Part shown: positions 50,426-59,916 of the stretch, in pieces
How positions within the stretch are numbered: the stretch's first letter is position 1
Layout: every line of letters starts with the position of its first letter
DNA from: Rhodopseudomonas palustris
GTDB lineage: Bacteria > Pseudomonadota > Alphaproteobacteria > Rhizobiales > Xanthobacteraceae
Reading direction: 5' to 3'
DNA length: 64,000 nt
NCBI RefSeq assembly: GCF_013415845.1
Contig: NZ_CP058907.1
Coordinates: forward strand, 3,596,001 to 3,660,000
The notes under the pieces: generated by a model
The model's database searches: none
Seen by the model: only the letters and a program-made list of their open reading frames with translations
What the model was told of the DNA's origin: nothing
Program-made: the position numbers and the translations under genes

Positions 50426-53400
50426 ATGAGCGTTGGGAAGTCAGGCCAAGAGACCGGTGCGTCTATGGTTTCGCCCCGTCGGCGCCCGCCTTCCCTGGTG
50501 GTCGGCATTGGTGCCTCGGCGGGCGGGCTCGCCGCTTTCAAGACGTTCTTTGACAATATGCCGGCCGACACCGGTATGGCGTTCGTGCTGGTTCAGCACC
50601 TCGATCCCGATCACAAGAGTCTGCTGGTCGAGCTGTTGCGGCCGCATTCGGCCATGCCGGTGGTCGAGGCGCAGGACCACGATCCCCTGGCGCCCAACCA
50701 GATTTATGTGATCCCGCCCAATGCAACGCTGTCTCTCGAGGGAGACGTTCTACGCGTTGCGACGCCCTCGCCCGCGCGGGAATATCGTCGTCCGATCGAC
50801 ACATTCTTCGCGTCGCTCGCAGAGAGCCAGGAGGATTGCGCAGTCGGCATCATCCTGTCGGGTGTCGGCAGCGACGGGTCGCTCGGCATCAAGGCCATCA
50901 AGGAGCATGGCGGGTTTACGCTGGCGCAGGCGGAGTTCGACGATACCGCAATGACGGGAATGCCGAGCAGTGCCGCGGCCACGGGACTGGTCGATCGCGT
51001 CGCCTCGGTCGAGAGCCTGCCGACCAAATTGCTCGAGCATCAAGCCTATCTGACCAAGGTCGAGGAGCAGAAAGGGGCAGATGGCGCACGCGAGGACGTC
51101 CGCGGCAGCTTGAGCGCCATTACGGCGGTGCTGCGCAGACGGCTCAAGCACGATTTCAGCGGCTACAAGCAAAACACCCTCATCCGCCGAATTCAGCGCC
51201 GGATGCAGGTTCTTCAGATCGAGTCGGTCACCGCTTATGCAGAGCATCTGCGCAAGGAGCCTTCCGAAGGCGACGCTCTGTTTCGCGAGCTGCTGATCGG
51301 CGTCACCCAGTTCTTCCGTGACGAAGACGCATTCGACTCCCTGAAGGCCAATTTCCTGCCGTCGCTGTTCACCGGGCGAGATGCGGACGATCCGATCCGG
51401 GTCTGGGTGGCAGGCTGCGCCACCGGCGAAGAAGCATATTCGATTGCGATCATGCTGCAGGAACTGCTCGGCTCCCATCAACACGAGGCCGCGGTCACCA
51501 TCTTCGCCACCGATATCGATCCGCAGGCCGTCGCGTTCGCCCGCGCCGCGCGGTTCCGCCGAATTGACGGCCTATCGCAGGAGCGGCTTCAACGCTGGTT
51601 CGTGAAAGACGGCGACGACTACGTTCCGACTCATGTCATCCGGGAGATGTGCGTTTTCTCCGAGCACAATCTGGTCAGAGATCCTCCGTTCTCCAGGATC
51701 GACCTGATTACATGCCGCAACGTCCTGATCTATATGGAGAACGATTTTCAGCACCGGGTGATGCAGACGTTCCATTATGCACTGCGGCCCGGCGGCTATC
51801 TGTTCATCGGTCCGTCCGAAAGCATCAGCCGCGAAACAGGATTGTTCAGCATCGTCGATAAGAAGCAGCGCATCCTGCAACGCCGTGACGGCGCCAGAGC
51901 CGCGCTGCCGCACTTCGTGCCGCAGGCAGGGACCATTTCATCTCCCCAATTGCCGGCCAACCGGATCGAAGACCAAATCGACAAGAGCGCGCGCCGCGTC
52001 ATGGCGAAGCACTCTCCGGCTTATTTCATTATCGATCGCAACCACAACATCGTCCGGTTCTCCGGCGGCGAGACCGGGCGCTATCTCGAGCCTTCGGAAG
52101 GCAACGCCAGCCTCGACCTGTTCGCCAATCTGGCCAGAAGCCTCAGAACGCAGGTCCGTCGCGCTGTCGAGACCGCCTTCTCGTCGGGGCGCGCGGTTGA
52201 AGAAGAAAACCTGAGACTCGAAGGCAAGCCGCCGGTCGACCTCGTCGTCGAACCGATTATCGAGGTCGGACATCCGCCGAGCTTGGTAGTAGTCGCCTTC
52301 CGAACCAGCCCTCATACAACCGACCTGCCGCAAGAGACCGAGATATCGCCGGCGAACCGGCGCGAGCTCGAGGCGATTCAGCAGGAATTTCGCGCCTTAC
52401 AGATCCAACATCGGGCGACCAGCGAGGAACTGGAAAGCCAGATCGAAAATATGAAATCGGTGACCGAGGAGTTCCAGTCGGTCAACGAGGAGCTTCAATC
52501 GTCCAACGAGGAGCTCGAGACCGCCAAGGAGGAGATGCAGTCGGTCAACGAGGAACTGCAGACCATCAACAGCGAGCTTCACGGCAAGAACGAGCTGCTG
52601 CTGCAGGCCAACAACGATCTTCAGAACCTGCTCGACAACACGCAGATCGCCACCATCTTTCTCGACGACGATCTCACGGTCCGAAACTTCACGCCGGCGG
52701 CGCGCGAAGTGTTTTCGCTGCGCGATGGCGACCGCGGCCGGCCGGTGACGGAGATCACCTCCCTGCTGTCCTACGACAAGCTGTGCGAAGACGTCAGGAC
52801 CGTACAACGCACCCTCGGTGTCGTGGAAAGCCAGCTCGATCTCAAGGACGAGAGCGCGACCTATATCATGCGGATCAGGCCCTACCGCACGGTCGCCAAC
52901 GTCATCTCGGGAGTCGTGATCACGTTCAGCAACATCACAGAGCAGAAGCAGCAGCACGACCACCTTCAAGTCTTGATGGGGGAGCTCCAGCATCGCACCA
53001 ACAACGTCTTTGCGGTCATTCTCGCGATAGCACGACAGACAGTGCGTAACAGCGCATCGTTGGAAACATTCGAACAGCAATTCGGCGCGCGACTGCTGGC
53101 GCTGGCGCAAGCCAACGCGCTGCTCGTCGACCAGGAGTGGAAGGGCGTTTCACTGGAGAAACTGATCGAAGCGCAGCTGGCGCCGTTTATCGGTGGCGAC
53201 TCCACCCGACTCGAGTTGGTCGGCCCGCCCGTGACGATGGCCGGTGCCACCATCCAGACGATCGGGCTCGCGCTGCACGAGCTTGCGACCAATGCATCCA
53301 AATACGGTTCACTATCGGTGCCGGGCGGCAAGGTGGTCGTTAGCTGGAGCTTCGACGAGGGCGAAACGTCCCCCGAGTCCTTCCGACTGGAATGGAGAGA

Positions 53401-53566
53401 ACAGGATGGTCCGCCGGTCAAGCCGAGCGACCGCAAAGGCTTCGGTCACTTCGTCACAAAGCAGATGGTCACGCGCTCACTCAACGCGAAGGTGGACGTC
53501 GACCTCGCTCCCGAAGGATTGCGATGGAGCATGCAGATGCCGGCGAATGAAGCGCGCAGCGGATAA
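50426..53566 (+). CDS. CheB-CheR-PAS-HWE histidine kinase fusion protein
   Basis: A 1046-residue soluble sensor. Order: CheB methylesterase domain (about 25-205) with intact triad S31, H58 and D150 (GASAGG, LVQH, GVGSD) but no receiver domain; CheR methyltransferase domain (about 235-485) with SAM motif VAGCATGEEAYSI at 328-340; a PAS-like domain (about 520-630); a long coiled coil with EELQS/EELET heptads (about 645-735); a second PAS (about 735-840); and a HWE-type kinase with phospho-His856 (GELQHRTNN), N-box HELATNASKYG at 951-961, W990-R-E992 and GFG at 1005-1007. No receptor, CheA or MCP gene is near. It may sense redox or metabolic change and phosphorylate a separate receiver. GGAG and TAGGA lie before the ATG. 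Confidence 0.95.
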   Translation: MSVGKSGQETGASMVSPRRRPPSLVVGIGASAGGLAAFKTFFDNMPADTGMAFVLVQHLDPDHKSLLVELLRPHSAMPVVEAQDHDPLAPNQIYVIPPNATLSLEGDVLRVATPSPAREYRRPIDTFFASLAESQEDCAVGIILSGVGSDGSLGIKAIKEHGGFTLAQAEFDDTAMTGMPSSAAATGLVDRVASVESLPTKLLEHQAYLTKVEEQKGADGAREDVRGSLSAITAVLRRRLKHDFSGYKQNTLIRRIQRRMQVLQIESVTAYAEHLRKEPSEGDALFRELLIGVTQFFRDEDAFDSLKANFLPSLFTGRDADDPIRVWVAGCATGEEAYSIAIMLQELLGSHQHEAAVTIFATDIDPQAVAFARAARFRRIDGLSQERLQRWFVKDGDDYVPTHVIREMCVFSEHNLVRDPPFSRIDLITCRNVLIYMENDFQHRVMQTFHYALRPGGYLFIGPSESISRETGLFSIVDKKQRILQRRDGARAALPHFVPQAGTISSPQLPANRIEDQIDKSARRVMAKHSPAYFIIDRNHNIVRFSGGETGRYLEPSEGNASLDLFANLARSLRTQVRRAVETAFSSGRAVEEENLRLEGKPPVDLVVEPIIEVGHPPSLVVVAFRTSPHTTDLPQETEISPANRRELEAIQQEFRALQIQHRATSEELESQIENMKSVTEEFQSVNEELQSSNEELETAKEEMQSVNEELQTINSELHGKNELLLQANNDLQNLLDNTQIATIFLDDDLTVRNFTPAAREVFSLRDGDRGRPVTEITSLLSYDKLCEDVRTVQRTLGVVESQLDLKDESATYIMRIRPYRTVANVISGVVITFSNITEQKQQHDHLQVLMGELQHRTNNVFAVILAIARQTVRNSASLETFEQQFGARLLALAQANALLVDQEWKGVSLEKLIEAQLAPFIGGDSTRLELVGPPVTMAGATIQTIGLALHELATNASKYGSLSVPGGKVVVSWSFDEGETSPESFRLEWREQDGPPVKPSDRKGFGHFVTKQMVTRSLNAKVDVDLAPEGLRWSMQMPANEARSG

Positions 53567-53638
53567 GCGACTCCGTTCAGGGGACTTCACACAACACACC
53601 GCGAAGCCCCCCACTCCCGGTCGATAGGCGCACTAAGA

Positions 53639-54031
53639 CTAGGGCAGCTTCGCACGAATCGCAGCGAAGATCTCTCTTGTTTTCGACAGTTCGGCACTAA
53701 GCTCGTCTTTCAACTTCGCGCCGCGCGCCATTTCACGGCAACAATTCTCCAGGATCATCCGAGTCTGGCGCCGGGTCGGCGAGCTGCGCGCGTCGGCCGC
53801 AGGGCGCAGCACTTCGGAAAACGGCACCTGAATGAGCACGTCATGACTGTGGTCGGTGATCTCGAAAGCATCGGTCGCTGGATCCTGCCGCATTCGAAGT
53901 TTTTCGAAAGCAATCTCCAACACGCTCTCATATGCGTCGAGATAGGCCGCTTCGAGCGACGGAAACTCCGTCCCAACGTCGTCCGTGTAGGTCGCGCCGC
54001 CAGACGTGTAGTTGAAGAAGAAACGGGGCAT
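53639..54031 (-). CDS. DUF6894-like protein
   Basis: The 130-residue product begins MPRFFFNYTSGGATYTDDVGTEFPSLEAAYLDAY, matching the short DUF6894 family (MPRYFF...D..G.ELPDLEAA) known from alphaproteobacteria. The C-terminal half is Arg/Glu-rich and longer than in most members. It lies 11 nt after the Crp-like gene on the same strand, so they are likely co-transcribed. Function unknown. Confidence 0.75.
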   Translation of the reverse strand: MPRFFFNYTSGGATYTDDVGTEFPSLEAAYLDAYESVLEIAFEKLRMRQDPATDAFEITDHSHDVLIQVPFSEVLRPAADARSSPTRRQTRMILENCCREMARGAKLKDELSAELSKTREIFAAIRAKLP

Positions 54032-54042
54032 CCGGGCACTCC

Positions 54043-54771
54043 TCAGTTGTCGATCTTGTGTCCTTCGAGGTACTGCGGGTCGAATTCGGCAACCGAGTAA
54101 AGCCCGTCTCTATCCAGGATGATCAGGCGGCTACGGGTCAGCTCGATCAGCCCCTGCCCTCTCAACACCTGCAGGCTTCGATTGACGTGCACGGTCGACA
54201 TCCCAAGGGCATCCGCGAGATCGTTCTGGGTCAACGGAAACTCAACTTCAGAGTTCAAATCGCGTCCCGCCAGTCGCAAGCGGTAGGACAACTCACACAG
54301 AAAATGCGCAAGTCGAGGCCGGGCTGCGCGCAGCCCGAGCCAGATCATCCATTCCTGCTGGATTGCAGCATGGACCGCCGTCTCCAACCAAAGCGCTCGC
54401 GTGATCGCGGGCCGGATCGTGATCAGATCGTTCAGCTTTCCGGCTGGAATGGACACATAGGACGCCGGCGTGAGGGCATAGACCGAATTTCGGGATTGGC
54501 GGAACACCACTTCGCCGGCGTTCAAGGCGTCACCTTCGACGAATACGGCGACAATCTGCTCCATTCCGTCGGAAAATCTGCGCACCTTTCGCGCCATCCC
54601 GCTGCAAAGAATGACGAGGGACGAAAACGGTGCGCCCCCTTCGATCAAGCAATCACCTTTGCTGGCTTGCCGCAGCGTCGGGGCCACTCCGAACAAAGCC
54701 CGCTGATCTGAGATCGGCAGTCCCCCCCGAAACAGCAGCCGCTTTACTGCCAGCGACAGTTCGTCAGACAT
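54043..54771 (-). CDS. Crp/Fnr-family transcriptional regulator
   Basis: The 242-residue regulator has a cyclic-nucleotide-binding-like beta-roll (about 20-125, FVEGDALNAGEVVFRQS) and a C-terminal HTH (about 165-225, FPLTQNDLADALGMSTVHVNRSLQVLRGQGLI). It lacks the Cys set of Fnr, so a redox iron-sulphur centre is unlikely; it resembles small-molecule or phosphate-responsive members. It is co-directional with the DUF6894 gene. Its target may be the palindrome CCCAATATTGGG at 54888-54899, 117 nt upstream (speculative). Confidence 0.88.
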   Translation of the reverse strand: MSDELSLAVKRLLFRGGLPISDQRALFGVAPTLRQASKGDCLIEGGAPFSSLVILCSGMARKVRRFSDGMEQIVAVFVEGDALNAGEVVFRQSRNSVYALTPASYVSIPAGKLNDLITIRPAITRALWLETAVHAAIQQEWMIWLGLRAARPRLAHFLCELSYRLRLAGRDLNSEVEFPLTQNDLADALGMSTVHVNRSLQVLRGQGLIELTRSRLIILDRDGLYSVAEFDPQYLEGHKIDN

Positions 54772-55164
54772 TTGCAGCCTACGTCTTCAATGGGCGTCTA
54801 TCAGAAGCTCTGATCAGCAATCGACGAATTGGCCATGCACTTGACCTTGCATGATATTGCCATCCCCCCCGCCACAGTACGCGGCTTCCCAATATTGGGG
54901 GCTTATTATCTCCGCACAGTGCGGGCGTGCGCGCTCATTGGCTCTAGCGAGATCATCGGTCCGGCTGGATGCCACCATTCCCGGCGATGGCATGTTGCGG
55001 CGTCCGCCCATCCTGTCAGGAACCAGATGTTCCCCAAGCGTCCGATCGTACACTGGAGCTATGCGCTCCCCTCAACTATTCCAACCCCAACACGATCAAG
55101 GCTGACCTAAGCACGCGCGGAACCTCTGAGCAGCGGTGGCGCTTTACCGGCCACATTCCTGAAC

Positions 55165-55505
55165 GCGGGAATGCTCGGCCGGGCCGGCCGCAATCCGATC
55201 AGCGCAGGACGGCACGCTCGCCTCTCCTGCCGCTGAGGATCCAGTCGCCGCTTCCGGTCCGCTGCGCCAAGCGCGGGCAGTTGCTCGTCCGCAGTCTGCG
55301 CCATCCGCGCCGCGACGTGCGCTGGCTGCCTCGGCGGCCCCGATCAATCTCATCCTCGCGTCCGTGGCGGCGCTGATTTCCCACTTCGGTGAGTACATGC
55401 GGAGCGAAGCCGAACAGTGACGAGCGCACAACCTCTTCAACGCGCGGCTAATCGACGTGGTGAGGGCGATGTTCAACCCGCTACCGATCCAGTCGCTCGA
55501 TCGCA
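55165..55505 (+). pseudogene. Decayed partial copy of the site-2 protease gene
   Basis: The stretch has clear nucleotide similarity to 48670-49024 of the M50 gene: GGAATGCTCGGCCGGG, GATCCAGTCGCCG, CGCCGCGAC, CCCGATCAATCTC, GCGGCGCTG, TTCAACCCGCTACCGATCC. It carries substitutions, small deletions and at least one in-frame stop (the Trp in GQW is TGA). The HEAAH motif region and the 3' end of the gene are absent. The rest of 54772-55894 contains no other gene that I can support. Confidence 0.8.
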
Positions 55506-55894
55506 CACGCAACTTGGACCGCTACTCTTCAGCACACGCTTGGATTATCACGCGGCCATTTTCCGGCAACAGCGGACACGTATTACTACGGGCTCGACGG
55601 CACCACCGATCGAAGCCGACACGAGACCGCCCTGAGCCAGCACGTCCTATCCCAGCAGCTTTCGCTCTTCAAAACTCAGATTCGCCTGCCCCTGTAGATC
55701 AGACTAAGCGGGCTACGATGGACACCGAATTTACCCAACCCCTGTCACTCCGCTCGTCCGGCGCGCACTCAAGTAGGTGCCGATCGATTGATCGACCTGG
55801 TATCACGTTACGATTGAATTAACCAAGACGAGCTAATCTACTGTGGGGTTGAACTGAGGAAATCGCTTCAAGACGCATTCAAGCGGGGGCTGGA

Positions 55895-56575
55895 ATGATC
55901 GTTCTGCTGATAATTGTCGGCCTTCTGACCGCTTTCCTATGGGCATGCTGGTCGTCGGCTAGAGCATACTACCAGCATGGGCGAGTCAGGGGCATGGACG
56001 AAGCCGTTCGGCAGATCGTCCGGGGAATCGCTCGTCACTACGAGATGGCCGCGAGAGCGACACCCGAAGGCGTGGCCGGGGCGATCGCCGAAATCAAAGG
56101 GCTGTTCAATCACGGCCCCCATCTCAAAGCAAAAGACATCGAGCGCTTCCATCTTCAGCTCTCAATATTGGCTGACGCCATCGGTGAAGCCTGCTGTTCA
56201 AAAGGCCAGGCGCAAGGCGTCGAGATGATGGCACCGGCCGAAGGCTACATCCGTGTCGACCTGTCAGTGATCGAACTCCTGCAGCTCAGTCGGCTGGCTC
56301 ATTTGGGCTTTCTTCACATGATGCCCAACTATCGCGGGCTGGAAATCCAGCGCTTCAGCGATGAGCTCGATGCACAGGAGGGCACACGGTCGATCTACAA
56401 GCTGGAATCCGTGATCCCGCTGAATGAGCGCCCGTTCGCCGATCTTGCCACCCACTATAAAGGGCGCGAGCAGCTGATCTCTGATTGGTGGCAGCCCACC
56501 CCCGCCGACCGTGTCGGATATGTTAGAGGCCTCGGCTCGCTGGTGGCTCTGGCTCCGGCAACGGCCTCCTCATAG
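55895..56575 (+). CDS. Hypothetical membrane-anchored protein
   Basis: The 226-residue protein has one N-terminal membrane helix (about 2-22, VLLIIVGLLTAFLWACWSS) and a soluble part with helix-like segments (RIVRGIARHYEMAARATPEGVAGAIAEIK, ERFHLQLSILADAIGEACCSK, LSRLAHLGFLHMMPNYRGLEIQRFSDELD). No known domain was recognised. Codon use fits the neighbours, so it is likely expressed. It is isolated between the decayed region and the converging phosphomannomutase gene. Confidence 0.7.
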   Translation: MIVLLIIVGLLTAFLWACWSSARAYYQHGRVRGMDEAVRQIVRGIARHYEMAARATPEGVAGAIAEIKGLFNHGPHLKAKDIERFHLQLSILADAIGEACCSKGQAQGVEMMAPAEGYIRVDLSVIELLQLSRLAHLGFLHMMPNYRGLEIQRFSDELDAQEGTRSIYKLESVIPLNERPFADLATHYKGREQLISDWWQPTPADRVGYVRGLGSLVALAPATASS

Positions 56576-56701
56576 GCCTCGGCGGCGACTGACATGCGCC
56601 ACGTGCCCTGTCGCACGCAGCTTTCTGAACTCTGCAGACATCCCTCTATGCGTTCAGCGCCGTCGGCACTGTCCGTGCCCTGCCTTGCCAGGCGATAGAG
56701 C

Positions 56702-58198
56702 TCAGATCGTCTGGTTATAGGCGCCGACTTCGGGATGCTGGCGCAGTACGACGTTCACCGCTTCGAACATGTCGTGCATCCGCTGCTCCGACACCGGGCT
56801 TTCGACCACAACCACCAGCTCGGGTTTGTTGGAGGAGGCGCGGACCAGGCCCCAGCTGCCGTCTTCGCAGGTGATGCGGACGCCGTTGACGGTGACAAGA
56901 TCGCGGATCGGCTGGCCGGCGACGAGGTCGCCATTGGTCTTGGCGGCTTCGAAGTGCTTCACCACCTGATCGATCACCCGGTACTTCACCTCGTCGGCGC
57001 AATGCGGCGACATCGTCGGCGACGACCATGTCTTCGGCAGTGCGTTCTTCAGATCCGACATCGACTTGCCGGGTGCGCGGTCGAGCATCTCGCAGATCGC
57101 GATCGCCGACACCAAGCCGTCGTCATAGCCGCGGCCGAGCGGGGCGTTGAAGAAGAAGTGGCCGGACTTCTCGAAGCCCGCGAGCGCGTTCAGCTCGTTG
57201 GTGCGCCGCTTCATGTAGGAGTGGCCGGTCTTCCAGTATTCGGTCTGGGCGCCCTGCTGTTGCAGCACCGGGTCGGTCGCGAACAGGCCGGTCGATTTGA
57301 CGTCGACGACGAAGCGCGCGTTCGGATGGATCGCCGACATGTCGCGCGCCAGCATCACCCCGACCTTGTCGGCGAAGATCTCCTCGCCGGTGTCGTCGAC
57401 CACGCCGCAGCGGTCGCCGTCGCCATCGAAGCCGAGCCCGAGATCGGCCTTATGCTGCAGCACCGCGTCGCGGATCGCGTGCAGCATCTCCATGTCTTCG
57501 GGATTGGGATTGTACTTCGGGAAGGTGTGATCGAGCTCGGTGTCGAGCGGGATCACCTCGCAGCCGATCGCTTCCATCACCTGCGGCGCGAACGCGCCGG
57601 CGGTGCCGTTGCCGCAGGCGACCACCACCTTGAGCTTACGCTTCAGCTTGGCGTGCTTGGTGAGGTCGGCGATGTAGCGGGCCGGGAAGTTCGGATGAAA
57701 CACATAAGAGCCAGCGCCCTGCTTGAACGCCGCGCCGAGCACGATCTCCTTCAGCCGGTTCATCTCGTCGGGGCCGAAGGTGAGCGGCCGATTGGCGCCC
57801 ATCTTGACGCCGGTCCAGCCGTTGTCGTTGTGCGAGGCGGTGACCATCGCGACGCACGGCACGTCGAGCTCGAACTGCGCGAAATACGCCATCGGCGTGA
57901 CCGCGAGCCCGATGTCGTGGACCTTGCAACCCGACGCCATCAGGCCGGCGATCAGCGCGTATTTGATCGAGGCGGAATAGCTGCGGAAGTCATGCCCGGT
58001 GACGATCTCCTGCGGCCGGCCAAGCTCGGCGATCAGCGTGCCGAGTCCCATGCCCAGCGCCTGCACGCCCATCAGGTTGATCTCCTGGCCGAACAGCCAG
58101 CGCGCGTCGTACTCGCGAAAACCGGTGGGCTTCACCATCGGCTCGGATTCGTAGGCGTAGGTGTTGGCCGTCAGAAGCGGCTGCGGCGTCGGAAACAT
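56702..58198 (-). CDS. Phosphomannomutase/phosphoglucomutase
   Basis: The 498-residue alpha-D-phosphohexomutase converts mannose-6-phosphate to mannose-1-phosphate (and often glucose phosphates). Active-site Ser122 is in VTASHNDNGWTG; the metal loop DGDGDRCG is near residue 265; the sugar loop and phosphate loop (RASSNKPELVVVVES) are at the C-terminus. I chose the ATG at 58198 (MFPTPQPLL); a TTG five codons earlier is possible. It is 46 nt downstream of manC; together they make GDP-mannose. Confidence 0.93.
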   Translation of the reverse strand: MFPTPQPLLTANTYAYESEPMVKPTGFREYDARWLFGQEINLMGVQALGMGLGTLIAELGRPQEIVTGHDFRSYSASIKYALIAGLMASGCKVHDIGLAVTPMAYFAQFELDVPCVAMVTASHNDNGWTGVKMGANRPLTFGPDEMNRLKEIVLGAAFKQGAGSYVFHPNFPARYIADLTKHAKLKRKLKVVVACGNGTAGAFAPQVMEAIGCEVIPLDTELDHTFPKYNPNPEDMEMLHAIRDAVLQHKADLGLGFDGDGDRCGVVDDTGEEIFADKVGVMLARDMSAIHPNARFVVDVKSTGLFATDPVLQQQGAQTEYWKTGHSYMKRRTNELNALAGFEKSGHFFFNAPLGRGYDDGLVSAIAICEMLDRAPGKSMSDLKNALPKTWSSPTMSPHCADEVKYRVIDQVVKHFEAAKTNGDLVAGQPIRDLVTVNGVRITCEDGSWGLVRASSNKPELVVVVESPVSEQRMHDMFEAVNVVLRQHPEVGAYNQTI

Positions 58199-58244
58199 GG
58201 CGCTCTTTCGCAAAAGGAAGGGTGCGGCGGGGACAGCGATCGTC

Positions 58245-59681
58245 TTACGAACGACGATAGTCGTCGTCGAACCGAATGATGTCGTCTTCGCCCAGATAGC
58301 TGCCGGTCTGCACTTCGATCAGCTCGAGCGTGATCTTGCCGGGGTTTTCCAGCCGGTGGGTGGCCCCGATCGGAATGTAGATCGACTCGTTCTCGTGGAT
58401 GATCTTGATCAGTTCGTCCACCGTCACCTGCGCGGTGCCGCGCACCACGATCCAATGCTCGGAGCGGTGGTGATGCTTCTGCAGCGATAGCCGCTCGCCC
58501 GGCTTGACGATAATGCGCTTGACCTGATGCCGGTCGCCGGAATCCAGCGAACGGTAGGAGCCCCACGGGCGGTGGACCTGGGCGTGGTGGTCTGTGACCT
58601 CCGGCGCCACGGTCTTGACCTTGGCGACCAGCCGCTTCAGTCCGTTGCCGTCCTTCTGCCGGGACACCAGCACGGCGTCCTGGGTCGCGACCACCACCAG
58701 ATCGTCGACGCCTTCGAGCGCGACCAGGGTGTGGTCGCTGGACACGTGACAGTTGCGGGAATCTTCAAATACTGCAGGGCCTTGCGCGGCATTCCCGCCG
58801 CCGTCCTTGGCCGTCAGCTCCCACACCGCGCGCCAGGAGCCGACGTCCGACCAGCCGCAGTCGACCGGCACCACGGCAGCGCGTTTGGTCTTCTCCATCA
58901 CGGCGTAATCAATCGAAATCGGCTTGGCTTTGCCGAACGAGGCTTCAGGCAGTGTCACGAAGCCGAGATCGCGGCCGGCCGACGTCACCGCCTCGGTGAT
59001 AGTCGCCACGCTGTCGGGATCGACCGCATTGTACTCCTCGAGCAACGCCGCCGCCGGAAACATGAAGTTGCCGCTGTTCCACAGATAGCCCGCCGCGACA
59101 TAGCCCTCGGCGGTGGCGAGGTCCGGCTTCTCGACGAACTTGGCGACGTTGCGGACCTTGCCGACAATCGCGTCGCCGGGAGAAATGTAGCCGTACTCGG
59201 TCGCCGGACGTTCCGGCTTCACCCCGAAGGTCACGATCCGCCCCTCGGCGACGCCCGCCAGTCCGTCGCGGCAGGCCGCGATGAATGCGTCCTTGTCGCG
59301 CACCACGTGATCGGCCGCCAGCGCCAGCACGGTCGCTCCCGGCTCACGCTGCTCGGCGAACACTGCACCCGCCACGATCGCGGGACCGGAGTCGCGACGC
59401 GCTGGCTCGAGCAGGACGTCGGCCTCGACCCCGATCTCGGCCAGCTGGTCCCGCACCATGAAGCGGTAGGCGGCGTTGGTGATGATGATCGGCCGGCCGA
59501 ACAGCGCCGGGTCCGAGACCCGCAGCAGCGTCTCCTGGAACGTCGAGCGCGGCCCGAACAGCGGCAGAAACTGCTTCGGCCGCACCTCCCGCGATGCCGG
59601 CCACAGCCGCGTCCCGGCGCCGCCGCACATGATCAAGGGGACACACCGAGGATCGTTCGCAGACTTCCCGACAGCGTTCAT
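58245..59681 (-). CDS. manC: Mannose-1-phosphate guanylyltransferase / mannose-6-phosphate isomerase
   Basis: The 478-residue bifunctional enzyme makes GDP-mannose. The nucleotidyltransferase domain (about 1-350) has LIMCGGAGTRLWPASREVRPKQFLPLFG; the C-terminal cupin isomerase domain has HHHRSEHWIVVRGTAQVTV. The ATG at 59681 (MNAVGKS) is preferred over upstream non-ATG starts. With the phosphomannomutase behind it, it supplies GDP-mannose for exopolysaccharide, lipopolysaccharide or glycosylation. Confidence 0.95.
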   Translation of the reverse strand: MNAVGKSANDPRCVPLIMCGGAGTRLWPASREVRPKQFLPLFGPRSTFQETLLRVSDPALFGRPIIITNAAYRFMVRDQLAEIGVEADVLLEPARRDSGPAIVAGAVFAEQREPGATVLALAADHVVRDKDAFIAACRDGLAGVAEGRIVTFGVKPERPATEYGYISPGDAIVGKVRNVAKFVEKPDLATAEGYVAAGYLWNSGNFMFPAAALLEEYNAVDPDSVATITEAVTSAGRDLGFVTLPEASFGKAKPISIDYAVMEKTKRAAVVPVDCGWSDVGSWRAVWELTAKDGGGNAAQGPAVFEDSRNCHVSSDHTLVALEGVDDLVVVATQDAVLVSRQKDGNGLKRLVAKVKTVAPEVTDHHAQVHRPWGSYRSLDSGDRHQVKRIIVKPGERLSLQKHHHRSEHWIVVRGTAQVTVDELIKIIHENESIYIPIGATHRLENPGKITLELIEVQTGSYLGEDDIIRFDDDYRRS

Positions 59682-59916
59682 CGAAGACACCCAACTCTGA
59701 TTACGATCTCTTTGTGGTTGCAACGAATTGTCGAGTCAACACGCCTCCCCCGGGACGGCCGCCCCCTTCCACTTGCAGCCTCACCGCCGCAGGGGCCAGG
59801 AACGCCACAAGCCTCTATCCCACGTCTCTTGGCGAGATCGCACCACGCTCAACCCGAAGATGCGACCTCGACCAGATCGAGAGACTCGGCCAGTGGCGTA
59901 ACTATCATGATCGCTG

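Noticed and set aside
54888..54899. CCCAATATTGGG palindrome as a definite operator of the Crp-like gene
   Set aside because: A 12-bp palindrome is short and no second copy was found nearby, so it is only mentioned as a possibility.
56735..58279. 514-codon plus-strand frame across the phosphomannomutase gene
   Set aside because: Antisense to the phosphomannomutase; composition typical of a third-codon GC shadow.
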